Below, one piece after another: positions 1-5,563 of a stretch of 5,638 nt of DNA; position 1 is the stretch's first letter, and every line of letters begins with the position of its first letter. The stretch is from Methylocystaceae bacterium (GTDB lineage Bacteria; Pseudomonadota; Alphaproteobacteria; Rhizobiales; Beijerinckiaceae), in contig PQAN01000416.1 in NCBI GenBank assembly GCA_003105285.1, positions 1 to 5,638 on the forward strand. The letters run 5' to 3'. The notes beneath the pieces were generated by a model, which worked only from the letters and a program-made list of their open reading frames with translations, had not been told where the DNA came from and ran no database searches. The position numbers and the translations under genes are program-made.

Positions 1-264
1 GTCGTCGACGACGTCGTCCACTATTGCGTGACCAATATGCCGGGCGCGGTTCCACGCACCTCGACCTTCGCGCTGTCGAGCGCGACGCTGCCTTTCGTCC
101 TCGCGCTCGCCGACAAGGGCTGGCGCGCGGCGTTGCACGACGACATTCATCTGCGGGCCGGATTGAATGTGGCGGAGGGGAACATCGTCAGCGCCTCGGT
201 CGCCGCCGCGCATGGCCTGCCGTTCGTCCCGGCGGAACATGCGCTCGACCGAGGCGTCGAATGA
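1..264 (+). CDS. ald: Alanine dehydrogenase, C-terminal part (5' end outside window)
   Basis: This is the last 87 codons of an NAD-dependent L-alanine dehydrogenase, read in frame from base 1 to the TGA at 262-264. The family catalyses reversible oxidative deamination of L-alanine to pyruvate and ammonium in the cytoplasm, usually as a hexamer. The diagnostic block is visible near the start of the fragment: a HYCVTNMPGAVPRTSTFAL segment (residues about 9-27 of the fragment), where the NMPGAVP loop is the family signature near the nucleotide and active site. It is followed by ATLPFVLALADKGWRAAL and the GLNVAEGNIV segment of the C-terminal helices. The C-terminus has the family's usual length and ending, with no sign of truncation there. 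The next gene begins only 15 bases after the stop, so the two are probably co-transcribed. The N-terminal domain cannot be assessed. Confidence 0.93.
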   Translation, partial: VVDDVVHYCVTNMPGAVPRTSTFALSSATLPFVLALADKGWRAALHDDIHLRAGLNVAEGNIVSASVAAAHGLPFVPAEHALDRGVE

Positions 265-266
265 AA

Positions 267-273
267 AAGGAGG
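267..273 (+). promoter_or_regulatory. Strong Shine-Dalgarno for the PEBP gene
   Basis: AAGGAGG lies 6 bases before the ATG at 280, immediately after the ald stop codon. It is a full-length anti-16S match at near-ideal spacing. It fixes the start of the downstream gene and implies efficient independent initiation even if the gene is on the ald transcript. Confidence 0.85.
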
Positions 274-279
274 CGATTC

Positions 280-741
280 ATGCGGCTGCAATCCCCGGCT
301 TTCGCCGATGGCGCACCAATTCCCCGGCGGTTCACCTGCGACGGCGACGATCTCTCGCCGGCATTGGAATGGAGCGACGCGCCGGAAAAGGCGAAGAGCT
401 TCGTTCTGCTGTGCGACGACCCGGATGCGCCTGCGGGCATATGGCGGCACTGGGCCGTCTACGACATTCCGCCCGACTGGACGAGGCTCGAAGAGGGCGC
501 CGGCCGTCCGGGACCGGGGCGGGGCTTCAAGCAAGGGATCAACGACTTCCACAAATCCGGATATGGCGGGCCTTGCCCGCCGCGCGGCCACGGCGTCCAC
601 CATTATCGTTTCCGCCTGCTCGCCCTCGGCGTGAGCGCCTTGCCGGCGCCGCGCGTCGATCCCACCTGCGAGGAGGTGGAGCGCGAGGCGCGCAAGGTCC
701 TGCTCGCCGAAGCGATATCGATCGGGACCTATCGGCGGTAG
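280..741 (+). CDS. YbhB/YbcL family Raf kinase inhibitor-like protein (PEBP fold)
   Basis: This 153-residue protein belongs to the bacterial phosphatidylethanolamine-binding-protein family (YbhB/YbcL type). Evidence is the FTCDGDDLSPALEW block (residues 18-31), the ligand-pocket motif DPDAP (47-51) followed by HWAVYDIP (57-64), and the second pocket motif GGPCPPRGHGVHHYRF (96-111), whose GPxPP and H-x-Y-x-F pattern is the hallmark. Length is normal for the family (about 150-185). I see no signal peptide, so it is probably cytoplasmic like YbhB. The biochemical role of bacterial members is poorly defined; the fold carries an anion-binding pocket and the 'kinase inhibitor' name comes from eukaryotic homologues. 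The start is set by the AAGGAGG 6 bases upstream. It follows ald by 15 bases. Its stop codon TAG touches the edge of the REP-like palindrome downstream. Confidence 0.93.
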   Translation: MRLQSPAFADGAPIPRRFTCDGDDLSPALEWSDAPEKAKSFVLLCDDPDAPAGIWRHWAVYDIPPDWTRLEEGAGRPGPGRGFKQGINDFHKSGYGGPCPPRGHGVHHYRFRLLALGVSALPAPRVDPTCEEVEREARKVLLAEAISIGTYRR

Positions 742-742
742 A

Positions 743-785
743 GCGTTTCCAGCCGAAGCGGACGCCGGTTCGGCGTTGGAAACGC
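743..785. repeat. REP-like imperfect palindromic intergenic element
   Basis: The left arm GCGTTTCCAGCCGAA (743-757) and right arm TTCGGCGTTGGAAACGC (769-785) are inverted complements, apart from two extra bases in the right arm. An 11-base centre (758-768) separates them. It lies directly after the PEBP stop and before the small acidic gene. This size, position and GCGTTTCC...GGAAACGC form fit the short palindromic repeats common in Rhizobiales intergenic regions (RPE/REP type). That it is multicopy is inferred, since only one copy is in this window. The transcript could fold into a hairpin that stabilises the upstream ald-PEBP mRNA end. There is no U-tract, so a classical intrinsic terminator is unlikely. 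Confidence 0.72.
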
Positions 786-810
786 GTCGAAGCAACGTAT
801 GGAGAGAGTC

Positions 811-1002
811 ATGCCGCGCGACCGAAAAGTTCCAAAAAAGCCCGTGCGCCCGAACGCCTATTCCGAGGGCGAGGACGAGGCCCCGCAACTCATCGAACAA
901 GAGCCGGTCGACGTCGAACGCGACATTCCGGATACGGAGAACGAACCTGTCGAGAGCGAGGAATCCGGCGAGGAGCGCGAGCCGCCTCTGTTCGAGGAGT
1001 AG
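811..1002 (+). CDS. Small acidic, proline-rich protein of unknown function
   Basis: A 63-residue protein that I do not recognise. It is strongly charge-polarised: residues 1-13 carry six Lys/Arg and one acidic residue, while residues 19-63 carry twenty Asp/Glu and only two Arg. There are ten prolines and no Cys or Trp. The composition predicts an intrinsically disordered, acidic protein, with no membrane segment or signal peptide. I chose the ATG at 811 because GGAGAG (801-806) sits 4 bases upstream; an in-frame ATG at 799 would add four residues (MERV) but would place that purine-rich stretch inside the gene and leaves no good ribosome site. The gene stands between the REP-like element and the convergent ftsH, which ends 35 bases away. 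Disordered acidic proteins of this type can be chaperone-like, nucleic-acid-mimicking or anchoring, but nothing here selects among these. Confidence 0.62.
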   Translation: MPRDRKVPKKPVRPNAYSEGEDEAPQLIEQEPVDVERDIPDTENEPVESEESGEEREPPLFEE

Positions 1003-1037
1003 TCGAAACGGCGCCCGCCGAGGCGAATCCTCCTCTC

Positions 1038-2933
1038 TCAGGGAGAAGGGGTCGCGCACATAGGTTGCTGGTCTAGCTGCGCGGGTGTCGGCGGCGCTGC
1101 GCCCTCCATCTGCGCCGTCACGGCGGCGCGGATGGGAGCGAGATCATCCTCGGCGAAGGTCTCCTTGTCGAGCAGGCGCTGCGCCGAGTCCTTGTGCACG
1201 TCCGCGCAGTTCCGCAGAATGGCGCTGGCGCGATCGAAAGCGTGTTCGACGAGTCCGCGAATGGCTCTGTCGATCCGCGCATTGGTCTCGTCGCTCGCCT
1301 CCGATTGCTGCGGGCCGAGGCCGGCGAGATCGAGATAGCGCGGCCGCTCGGTGACGAAGGACGCCTGTCCGACGTCCGGCTCCATGCCGTAGCGCGAGAC
1401 CATGGCGCGGGCCATTTCGGTGGCCCGCTGCAGGTCGTCGGCGGCGCCCGTCGTCGCCTCGCGGAACACCGCCATTTCCGCCGCGCGTCCGCCGAGCAGC
1501 ACGGTCATGCGGTCGAGCAGCTCCGTGCGCGTCATCAGATAGCGGTCCTCGGTCGGCATCTGCATCGTGTAGCCGAGCGCGCCCATGCCGCGCGGAATGA
1601 TCGACACTTTCTTGATCGGGTCCGTATCCGGCAGCGCCATGGCGACGATCGCATGGCCCATCTCGTGAAAGGCGACGATGCGGCGCTCGCGCGGATTGAG
1701 CAGGCGCTTGCGCTTTTCCGGCCCGGCGACGACGCGTTCGATCGCCGCCGTGAAATCGTCCAGCGAAACCGATGACGCGCGTTTGCGCGTCGCGAGCGTC
1801 GCCGCCTCATTGACGAGATTGGCGAGGTCGGCGCCGGTGAAACCCGGCGTCATCGCGGCGATCTGCGCCGGATCGACATCGGTTGCGAGCTTCACCTTTT
1901 TCAGATGCACCTTCAGGATCGCGACGCGGCCGTGCTTGTCGGGCCGGTCGACGGAAATCTGCCGGTCGAAGCGGCCGGCGCGCAGCAGCGCCGGGTCCAG
2001 CACTTCCGGCCGGTTGGTCGCGGCGAGCAGCACGACGCCGACGCTCGGATCGAAGCCGTCGAGTTCGGCGAGAAGCTGATTGAGCGTCTGCTCTTTTTCG
2101 TCGTGACCGCCGCTGAGGCCGGAGATGCCGCGCGCCCGGCCGAGCGCGTCGAGCTCATCGATGAAGATGATGCAGGGCGCGCTCGCCCGCGCCTGCTCGA
2201 ACAGATCGCGCACGCGCGCCGCGCCGACGCCGACGAACATCTCGACGAACTCCGAGCCGGTGATCGAGAAGAACGGCACGCCGGCCTCGCCCGCGACGGC
2301 GCGCGCCAGCAGCGTCTTGCCGGTGCCCGGCGGGCCGACGAGCAGAATGCCCTTGGGGATGCGCGCGCCGAGGCGGCCATAGGTGGCCGGGTCCTTCAGG
2401 AAGGCGACGATCTCCTGCAGCTCCTCCTTCGCTTCGTCGACGCCGGCGACGTCGGCGAAACCGACCTTGACGTCCTTCTCGACGAAAATTTTGGCCCTGC
2501 TCTGGCCGATCGACATGATCGAGCCGAGGCCCTGCCCCATGCGCCGCGTGAGGAGGCTCCAGACGAGGAAGAACAATGCGACCGGCACGATCCAGGAGAG
2601 CAACGTCGAGATCCAGGTGTGCTCGACGGCGCCGGAATATTTGACCTTGGCCGCTTCGAGCTCCTGGGCGATGTCGGGCGGCACGCGCACGGTGAGCACC
2701 TGCTTCCGCCCGTCGGGGAGGGGCTCTTTCAACGTCGCGCGGATCGCTTCGCTGCCGACCTGCACCTCGGCGATCTTGCTCTCGCGCAGCAGATCGGCGA
2801 ATTCGCTATAAGGGACGACCTCCGTCTGCCGATAGACCGTCCACACCTGCTGGATGAGGAGAATGGCGACGAGCGCGAAGAGAAGATAACCGACGTCGAA
2901 ACGCCATTCTCTTTCCTTTGTCGGCTTGTCCAT
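1038..2933 (-). CDS. ftsH: ATP-dependent zinc metalloprotease FtsH (probable second paralogue)
   Basis: A complete 631-residue membrane AAA+ protease that extracts and degrades membrane and cytoplasmic proteins as a hexamer. In order: an N-terminal membrane helix (about 16-33), a periplasmic domain (about 36-107), a second membrane helix (about 111-128), Walker A GPPGTGKT (200-207), pore loop MFVGVG (232-237), Walker B IIFIDE (255-260), the second region of homology ATNRPEVLDP...LLRAGRFDR with arginine fingers R318 and R321, the zinc site HEMGH (423-427) and the third zinc ligand Asp500 in TTGAADDL. All catalytic residues are present. HEMGH replaces the common HEAGH, and LLRAGRFDR the common LRPGRFDR. 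The start at 2933 has GAGG 8 bases upstream; an in-frame ATG at 2975 would add 14 residues but lacks a ribosome site and overlaps a possible promoter. The usual alphaproteobacterial ftsH neighbour tilS is absent, so I infer an extra paralogue rather than the housekeeping copy. Confidence 0.95.
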   Translation of the reverse strand: MDKPTKEREWRFDVGYLLFALVAILLIQQVWTVYRQTEVVPYSEFADLLRESKIAEVQVGSEAIRATLKEPLPDGRKQVLTVRVPPDIAQELEAAKVKYSGAVEHTWISTLLSWIVPVALFFLVWSLLTRRMGQGLGSIMSIGQSRAKIFVEKDVKVGFADVAGVDEAKEELQEIVAFLKDPATYGRLGARIPKGILLVGPPGTGKTLLARAVAGEAGVPFFSITGSEFVEMFVGVGAARVRDLFEQARASAPCIIFIDELDALGRARGISGLSGGHDEKEQTLNQLLAELDGFDPSVGVVLLAATNRPEVLDPALLRAGRFDRQISVDRPDKHGRVAILKVHLKKVKLATDVDPAQIAAMTPGFTGADLANLVNEAATLATRKRASSVSLDDFTAAIERVVAGPEKRKRLLNPRERRIVAFHEMGHAIVAMALPDTDPIKKVSIIPRGMGALGYTMQMPTEDRYLMTRTELLDRMTVLLGGRAAEMAVFREATTGAADDLQRATEMARAMVSRYGMEPDVGQASFVTERPRYLDLAGLGPQQSEASDETNARIDRAIRGLVEHAFDRASAILRNCADVHKDSAQRLLDKETFAEDDLAPIRAAVTAQMEGAAPPTPAQLDQQPMCATPSP

Positions 2934-2941
2934 GGCCTGCG

Positions 2942-2945
2942 CCTC
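2942..2945 (-). promoter_or_regulatory. Ribosome-binding site deciding the ftsH start
   Basis: On the minus strand GAGG lies 8 bases before the ATG at 2933-2931. No comparable purine-rich stretch precedes the longer in-frame ATG at 2975, so this site favours the 631-residue form over the 645-residue one. Confidence 0.5.
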
Positions 2946-2970
2946 GTTCGAGCAATAGATTGCCGATTGC

Positions 2971-3001
2971 ATCATATAAGCAGCGCCGCGAGCTTATCCA
3001 A
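2971..3001. promoter_or_regulatory. Candidate promoter region between ftsH and the flavin-reductase gene
   Basis: This is the most AT-rich point in the divergent gap. On the minus strand TTGGAT (3001-2996) is followed after 16 bases by TTATAT (2979-2974), a fair sigma70-type pair reading toward ftsH. Its predicted transcript start near 2967 would exclude the ATG at 2975 and fits the 2933 start. On the plus strand TATAAG (2975-2980) is a good -10 match reading toward the flavin-reductase gene, but no good -35 is seen. Both calls rest on weak matches in a GC-rich genome. Confidence 0.28.
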
Positions 3002-3041
3002 TCGCCGCGCCGCCGGTCGCGAAATGTGGAGCTTCAGGGCG

Positions 3042-3587
3042 ATGAGCGCGAAAGGGATGAGAGAACTGCCGCTCGCCGAGGTCTATCGGACGCTCGAGCC
3101 CGGCCCAGTCGTGCTGCTCTCGACGTCACGCCGCGGGCGCGCCAATATCATGACCATGTCCTGGCACATGATGGTCGACTTCGAGCCGCCGACGATCGCC
3201 TGCGTCGTCAGCCGCGCCGACTACAGCCACGCCGCCTTGCGGGCGACGAAGGAATGCGTCGTCGCGATTCCGCCCGCCGAGCTCGCGTCCGCCGTCGTCG
3301 GCGTCGGCAATTGCTCCGGCCGCGACGTCGACAAGTTCGACGCCTTCCATCTGACGCGCGTCGCGGCCGAACGTGTCGCCGCGCCGCTCGTCGCCGAATG
3401 TTTCGTCAATCTCGAATGCCGCGTCGTCGACACGCGGCTCGTGAACAAATTCGACATTTTCGTTCTTCAGGCGTTGAAGGCATGGATCGATCCGGCGCGT
3501 GAGGGCGCCAAGACGATCCATCATCGCGGCTTCGGCGAATTCGTCGTCGACGGCGAGACGATCAGGCTGAAGTCCAAGATGCCTTGA
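3042..3587 (+). CDS. Flavin reductase-like FMN-binding split-barrel protein
   Basis: A 181-residue protein of the flavin-reductase-like family (FMN-binding split beta-barrel). Members bind FMN and often reduce flavin with NAD(P)H, though many are uncharacterised. Visible blocks are the N-terminal LEPGPVVLLSTSRRGRANIMT (18-38), then MSWHMMVDFEPPTIACVVS (39-57), the NCSGRDVDKF segment (90-99) and the C-terminal WIDP...KTIHH region ending in a strand-like VVDGETIRL. The run from EPGPVVLL to the FEPP motif is typical of the flavin-binding core. There is no signal peptide, so it is likely cytoplasmic. Start choice is uncertain: ATG at 3024, 3042 and 3057 are all in frame. I prefer 3042, with GGAG (3028-3031) 10 bases upstream; homology begins around MRELPL, so 3057 is also possible. 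The archease gene follows closely on the same strand, suggesting an operon. The physiological substrate cannot be inferred from the neighbours. Confidence 0.88.
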   Translation: MSAKGMRELPLAEVYRTLEPGPVVLLSTSRRGRANIMTMSWHMMVDFEPPTIACVVSRADYSHAALRATKECVVAIPPAELASAVVGVGNCSGRDVDKFDAFHLTRVAAERVAAPLVAECFVNLECRVVDTRLVNKFDIFVLQALKAWIDPAREGAKTIHHRGFGEFVVDGETIRLKSKMP

Positions 3588-3599
3588 ACCCATTCGATC

Positions 3600-3606
3600 G
3601 GGAGGG
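3600..3606 (+). promoter_or_regulatory. Ribosome-binding site deciding the archease start
   Basis: GGGAGGG lies 7 bases before the TTG at 3614. This supports the rare TTG codon at 3614 as the archease start, rather than the in-frame TTG at 3584 that overlaps the upstream stop codon. No ATG or GTG is available before the conserved domain. Confidence 0.6.
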
Positions 3607-3613
3607 CGGCCGC

Positions 3614-4048
3614 TTGTCCGACATAGACGACGCCCCGCGCTGGGAGCATTTCGCGCATGACGCCGACATCGGGGTCCGCGGCTTCGGGCCGACGCCCGCG
3701 AGCGCCTTCGAGCAGGCGGCGCTCGCCGTGACGGCCGTCGTGACGGACCCGCGCCTCGTGCGGCTCGAGCGGCCGATCGGGATCGAGGCGAAGGCGCCGA
3801 TGCTCGATATCCTGCTCTTCGACCTCATCAATGCGCTCGTGTTCGAGATGGCCGACGAGGACATGCTGTTCGGCGCCGTCGCGGTGACGATCGAGGGCGA
3901 CCGGCTGACGGCCGTCGCGCGCGGAGAGCGCGTGTCGCGCGAGCGTCATGCGCCGAGCGTCGAGGTGAAGGGCGCGACCTTCACCGAGCTCGCCGTCGTC
4001 GAGGATCGGCCGGGATGGTGGCGCGCGCAATGCGTGGTGGATGTGTGA
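3614..4048 (+). CDS. Archease (RtcB-activating protein family)
   Basis: A 144-residue archease. In studied systems archease stimulates the RNA ligase RtcB by promoting its guanylylation and turnover, which serves tRNA splicing or RNA repair; it is cytoplasmic and binds a divalent metal. Evidence is the N-terminal signature WEHFAHDADIGVRGFGPTP (about 9-27), which matches the family's H-x-ADIG metal-site block, the helix AFEQAALAV, the middle LFDLINALVFEMADEDMLFG segment, the HAPSVEVKGATFTEL block and the C-terminal WRAQCVVDV, whose Asp in the last residues is the second conserved metal-site position. Length is typical (about 140). The start is a TTG supported by GGGAGGG; an upstream TTG at 3584 would give 154 residues and a 4-base overlap with the previous gene. 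rtcB, the usual neighbour, is absent here. The 3' end converges on thiE with a 26-base gap. Confidence 0.9.
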   Translation: MSDIDDAPRWEHFAHDADIGVRGFGPTPASAFEQAALAVTAVVTDPRLVRLERPIGIEAKAPMLDILLFDLINALVFEMADEDMLFGAVAVTIEGDRLTAVARGERVSRERHAPSVEVKGATFTELAVVEDRPGWWRAQCVVDV

Positions 4049-4052
4049 TGAT

Positions 4053-4069
4053 GCGCCGCCAGCGGGCGC
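4053..4069. terminator. Weak hairpin in the archease/thiE convergent gap
   Basis: GCGCC (4053-4057) and GGCGC (4065-4069) can pair around a 7-base loop, in the 26-base gap between the two convergent stop codons. A short T-run (4073-4075) follows on the plus strand and overlaps the thiE stop. The position is right for a terminator, but the stem is only 5 bp and the T-tract is minimal. Confidence 0.28.
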
Positions 4070-4074
4070 GCCTT

Positions 4075-4704
4075 TCACCTCGGCTCGCCCGCGCGCCATA
4101 CGGCCGTCGCTTCGATCCATTCGCGGGCGCGGCGTTCCGGCTCGCCGGCGCGAAGGACATCGGTGACGACGCAGGCGCTGTCGGCGCCGGCGTGGAGCGC
4201 GGCGAGGCCGCGCTCGGGCGTCAGACCGCCGATCGCCACCAACGGGATCGATCCGATACGCTTCTTCCAGACGCCGATCTTGTCGAGCCCCTGCGGCGCG
4301 AAAGCCATCTGCTTCAGGAGCGTCGGATAGATGGGGCCGAGCGCGACATAGTCGGGCGAAAGCGACAAGGCGCGCTCGAGCTCGCCGTCGTCATGCGTGC
4401 TGACGCCGATGCGCAGTCCATGCGCGCGAATGGCCGGGATGTCGGCGCTGTCGAGATCGCCTTGACCGAGATGCACGAAGTCGCAAGCTTCGTCGATGGC
4501 GATGCGCCAATAGTCGTTGACGACGAGTTGCGCGCCATGCGCCGCGCACAGATCGCGCGCCTGCGCGATCTGTGCGCGCAATTCGCTCTCCGCGCGATCC
4601 TTGACGCGCAATTGCACGAGCTTCACGCCCGCCGGCAGCAATCTCGGCAGCCAGGCCGCATCGTCGACGATGAGATAGAAGGGATCGAGAACGAGAGCGC
4701 TCAC
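4075..4704 (-). CDS. thiE: Thiamine-phosphate synthase ThiE
   Basis: A 209-residue TIM-barrel enzyme that condenses hydroxymethylpyrimidine diphosphate with thiazole phosphate (carboxy-thiazole phosphate in bacteria) to give thiamine phosphate. Motifs in order: VQLRVKD (30-36), VNDYW (62-66), HLGQGDLD (78-85) with the metal-ligand Asp, GVSTH (100-104), YVALGPIYPTLLKQM (119-133) with phosphate-binding Thr/Lys, and VAIGGL (156-161). The GPIYPTLLK form, in place of the more common TxTK, followed by PQGL matches the variant I associate with Rhizobiales ThiE. It starts at a GTG whose last two bases form the thiG stop (GTGA overlap, 4701-4704), with GAGGG about 9 bases upstream inside thiG. This implies translational coupling. 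The gene contains a perfect 16-bp inverted repeat at residues about 43-54. No active-site residue appears to be missing. Confidence 0.94.
   Translation of the reverse strand: MSALVLDPFYLIVDDAAWLPRLLPAGVKLVQLRVKDRAESELRAQIAQARDLCAAHGAQLVVNDYWRIAIDEACDFVHLGQGDLDSADIPAIRAHGLRIGVSTHDDGELERALSLSPDYVALGPIYPTLLKQMAFAPQGLDKIGVWKKRIGSIPLVAIGGLTPERGLAALHAGADSACVVTDVLRAGEPERRAREWIEATAVWRAGEPR
4543..4578. repeat. Perfect 16-bp inverted repeat inside thiE
   Basis: CGCGCACAGATCGCGC (4543-4558) and GCGCGATCTGTGCGCG (4563-4578) are exact reverse complements separated by the four bases GCCT. The thiE mRNA would fold here into a 16-bp, GC-rich stem with a tetraloop. It encodes residues about 43-54 (RAQIAQARDLCA), a helix between conserved motifs. 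There is no U-tract, so it is not a standard terminator. Confidence 0.85.
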
Positions 4705-5495
4705 GCCGATCGGCCCTCGTCGAAGGCGCGGCCGATGACCGGCGTCGAGGGAGCGGCCATGTCGCGCGGCGTCATCGGACCGGCGAGATAAGCGGCGCGG
4801 CCGGCCTCGATCGCCAGGGAGAAGGCTTTCGCCATCGCCACCGGATCGCGGGCCTTGGCGACGGCGGTGTTGAGCAGCACGGCGTCATAGCCGAGTTCCA
4901 TGACGGCGGCGGCCTGCGAAGGCGCGCCGATGCCGGCGTCGACGATGAGCGGAACGTCGGGAAAATGCGCGCGCAGGGCCCGCAGGCCGAAAACATTGTT
5001 GAGCCCGCGTCCCGAGCCGATGGGCGCCGCCCACGGCATCAGCACGCGGCAGCCGGCGTCGATCAGCCGCTCGGCGACGACGAGATCCTCGGTCGTATAA
5101 GGAAAGACGGAGAAGCCGTCGCTCGCGAGACTGCGCGCCGCCTCGACGAGGCCGAACACATCCGGCTGCAGCGTATCCTCCTCGCCGATGACCTCGAGCT
5201 TGATCCAGGATGTGCCGAATAATTCGCGCGCCATTTGCGCCGTCGTGACCGCTTCCTTGGCCGTGCGGCAGCCGGCGGTATTGGGCAGCACTTCGACGCC
5301 GAGCTCGCGGATGAGCCGCCAGAAGCTCTCGCCCGCACGCGACGCGCCGGCCTCGCGCCGCAGCGATACGGTGACGATCTCCGCGCGCGCGGCGCGAATC
5401 GACTCGGCGAGGATCGCGGGCGAAGGATAGCGCGCCGTCCCGAGCAGAAGGCGGGACGACACGGCTTGGCCGTAGAGGATGAGGGATGTCGTCAT
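4701..5495 (-). CDS. thiG: Thiazole synthase ThiG
   Basis: A complete 264-residue thiazole synthase. It forms the thiamine thiazole phosphate from deoxyxylulose 5-phosphate, dehydroglycine and the sulfur carrier ThiS-thiocarboxylate, as a TIM-barrel in the cytoplasm. Evidence: N-terminal LLLGTARYPSP (16-26), LPNTAGC (70-76), WIKLEVIG (97-104) with the Schiff-base Lys99 and nearby Glu101, FPYTTEDLVVAERLIDAGC (131-149), MPWAAPIGSGRGLNN (153-167), the phosphate site IVDAGIGAPSQAAAVMELG (184-202) with Asp186, and LLNTAVAKA (207-215). Length is normal. The start ATG at 5495 has only a weak AGG about 8 bases upstream. It overlaps thiE by 4 bases, so both proteins are probably made from one mRNA. 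The usual partner thiS is not directly upstream: the 143 bases before the start hold no ORF ending in the Gly-Gly of ThiS. The upstream dyads may be regulatory. Confidence 0.96.
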   Translation of the reverse strand: MTTSLILYGQAVSSRLLLGTARYPSPAILAESIRAARAEIVTVSLRREAGASRAGESFWRLIRELGVEVLPNTAGCRTAKEAVTTAQMARELFGTSWIKLEVIGEEDTLQPDVFGLVEAARSLASDGFSVFPYTTEDLVVAERLIDAGCRVLMPWAAPIGSGRGLNNVFGLRALRAHFPDVPLIVDAGIGAPSQAAAVMELGYDAVLLNTAVAKARDPVAMAKAFSLAIEAGRAAYLAGPMTPRDMAAPSTPVIGRAFDEGRSA

Positions 5496-5519
5496 TGGCG
5501 AGCCTGTCTGCTACGGTCC

Positions 5520-5535
5520 GCGCTCGGCCGAGCGC
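5520..5535. repeat. Perfect 16-bp palindrome in the thiG leader
   Basis: GCGCTCGGCCGAGCGC is a perfect palindrome ending 25 bases before the thiG start codon. The direct repeat CTACGG adjoins it on both sides (5511-5516 and 5535-5540). On the thiG transcript it could form a 6-bp hairpin with a GGCC loop; as DNA it could be a dimer-protein operator. No U-tract follows on either strand. Confidence 0.5.
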
Positions 5536-5563
5536 TACGGAAACAAACAGCATTGTCCGGCTA

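Noticed and set aside
1..18. GTCGTCGACGAC palindrome at the window start
   Set aside because: It encodes Val-Val-Asp-Asp-Val-Val in alanine dehydrogenase. GTC/GAC codon repeats give such palindromes trivially.
1009..1020. CGGC-GCCC-GCCG hairpin in the gap between the small gene and ftsH as a terminator
   Set aside because: A 4-bp stem without a T-tract on either strand is too weak to call.
24..1076. A 350-codon plus-strand frame spanning ald, the PEBP gene and the small acidic gene
   Set aside because: It is extremely Arg-rich, is out of frame with three better supported genes, and runs into the 3' end of ftsH. It is a shadow frame.
1905..3023. A long open frame on the plus strand opposite ftsH, continuous with the flavin-reductase gene
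   Set aside because: It is the complement of a clearly coding FtsH, rich in Arg/Ala/Asp/Glu with no recognisable domain. Open antisense frames are expected in GC-rich coding DNA. Only the part from about 3042 onward is a real gene.
4015..4791. A 258-codon plus-strand frame opposite thiE
   Set aside because: It lies antisense to a well-supported ThiE, has no domain and begins inside archease. It is a GC-driven shadow frame.
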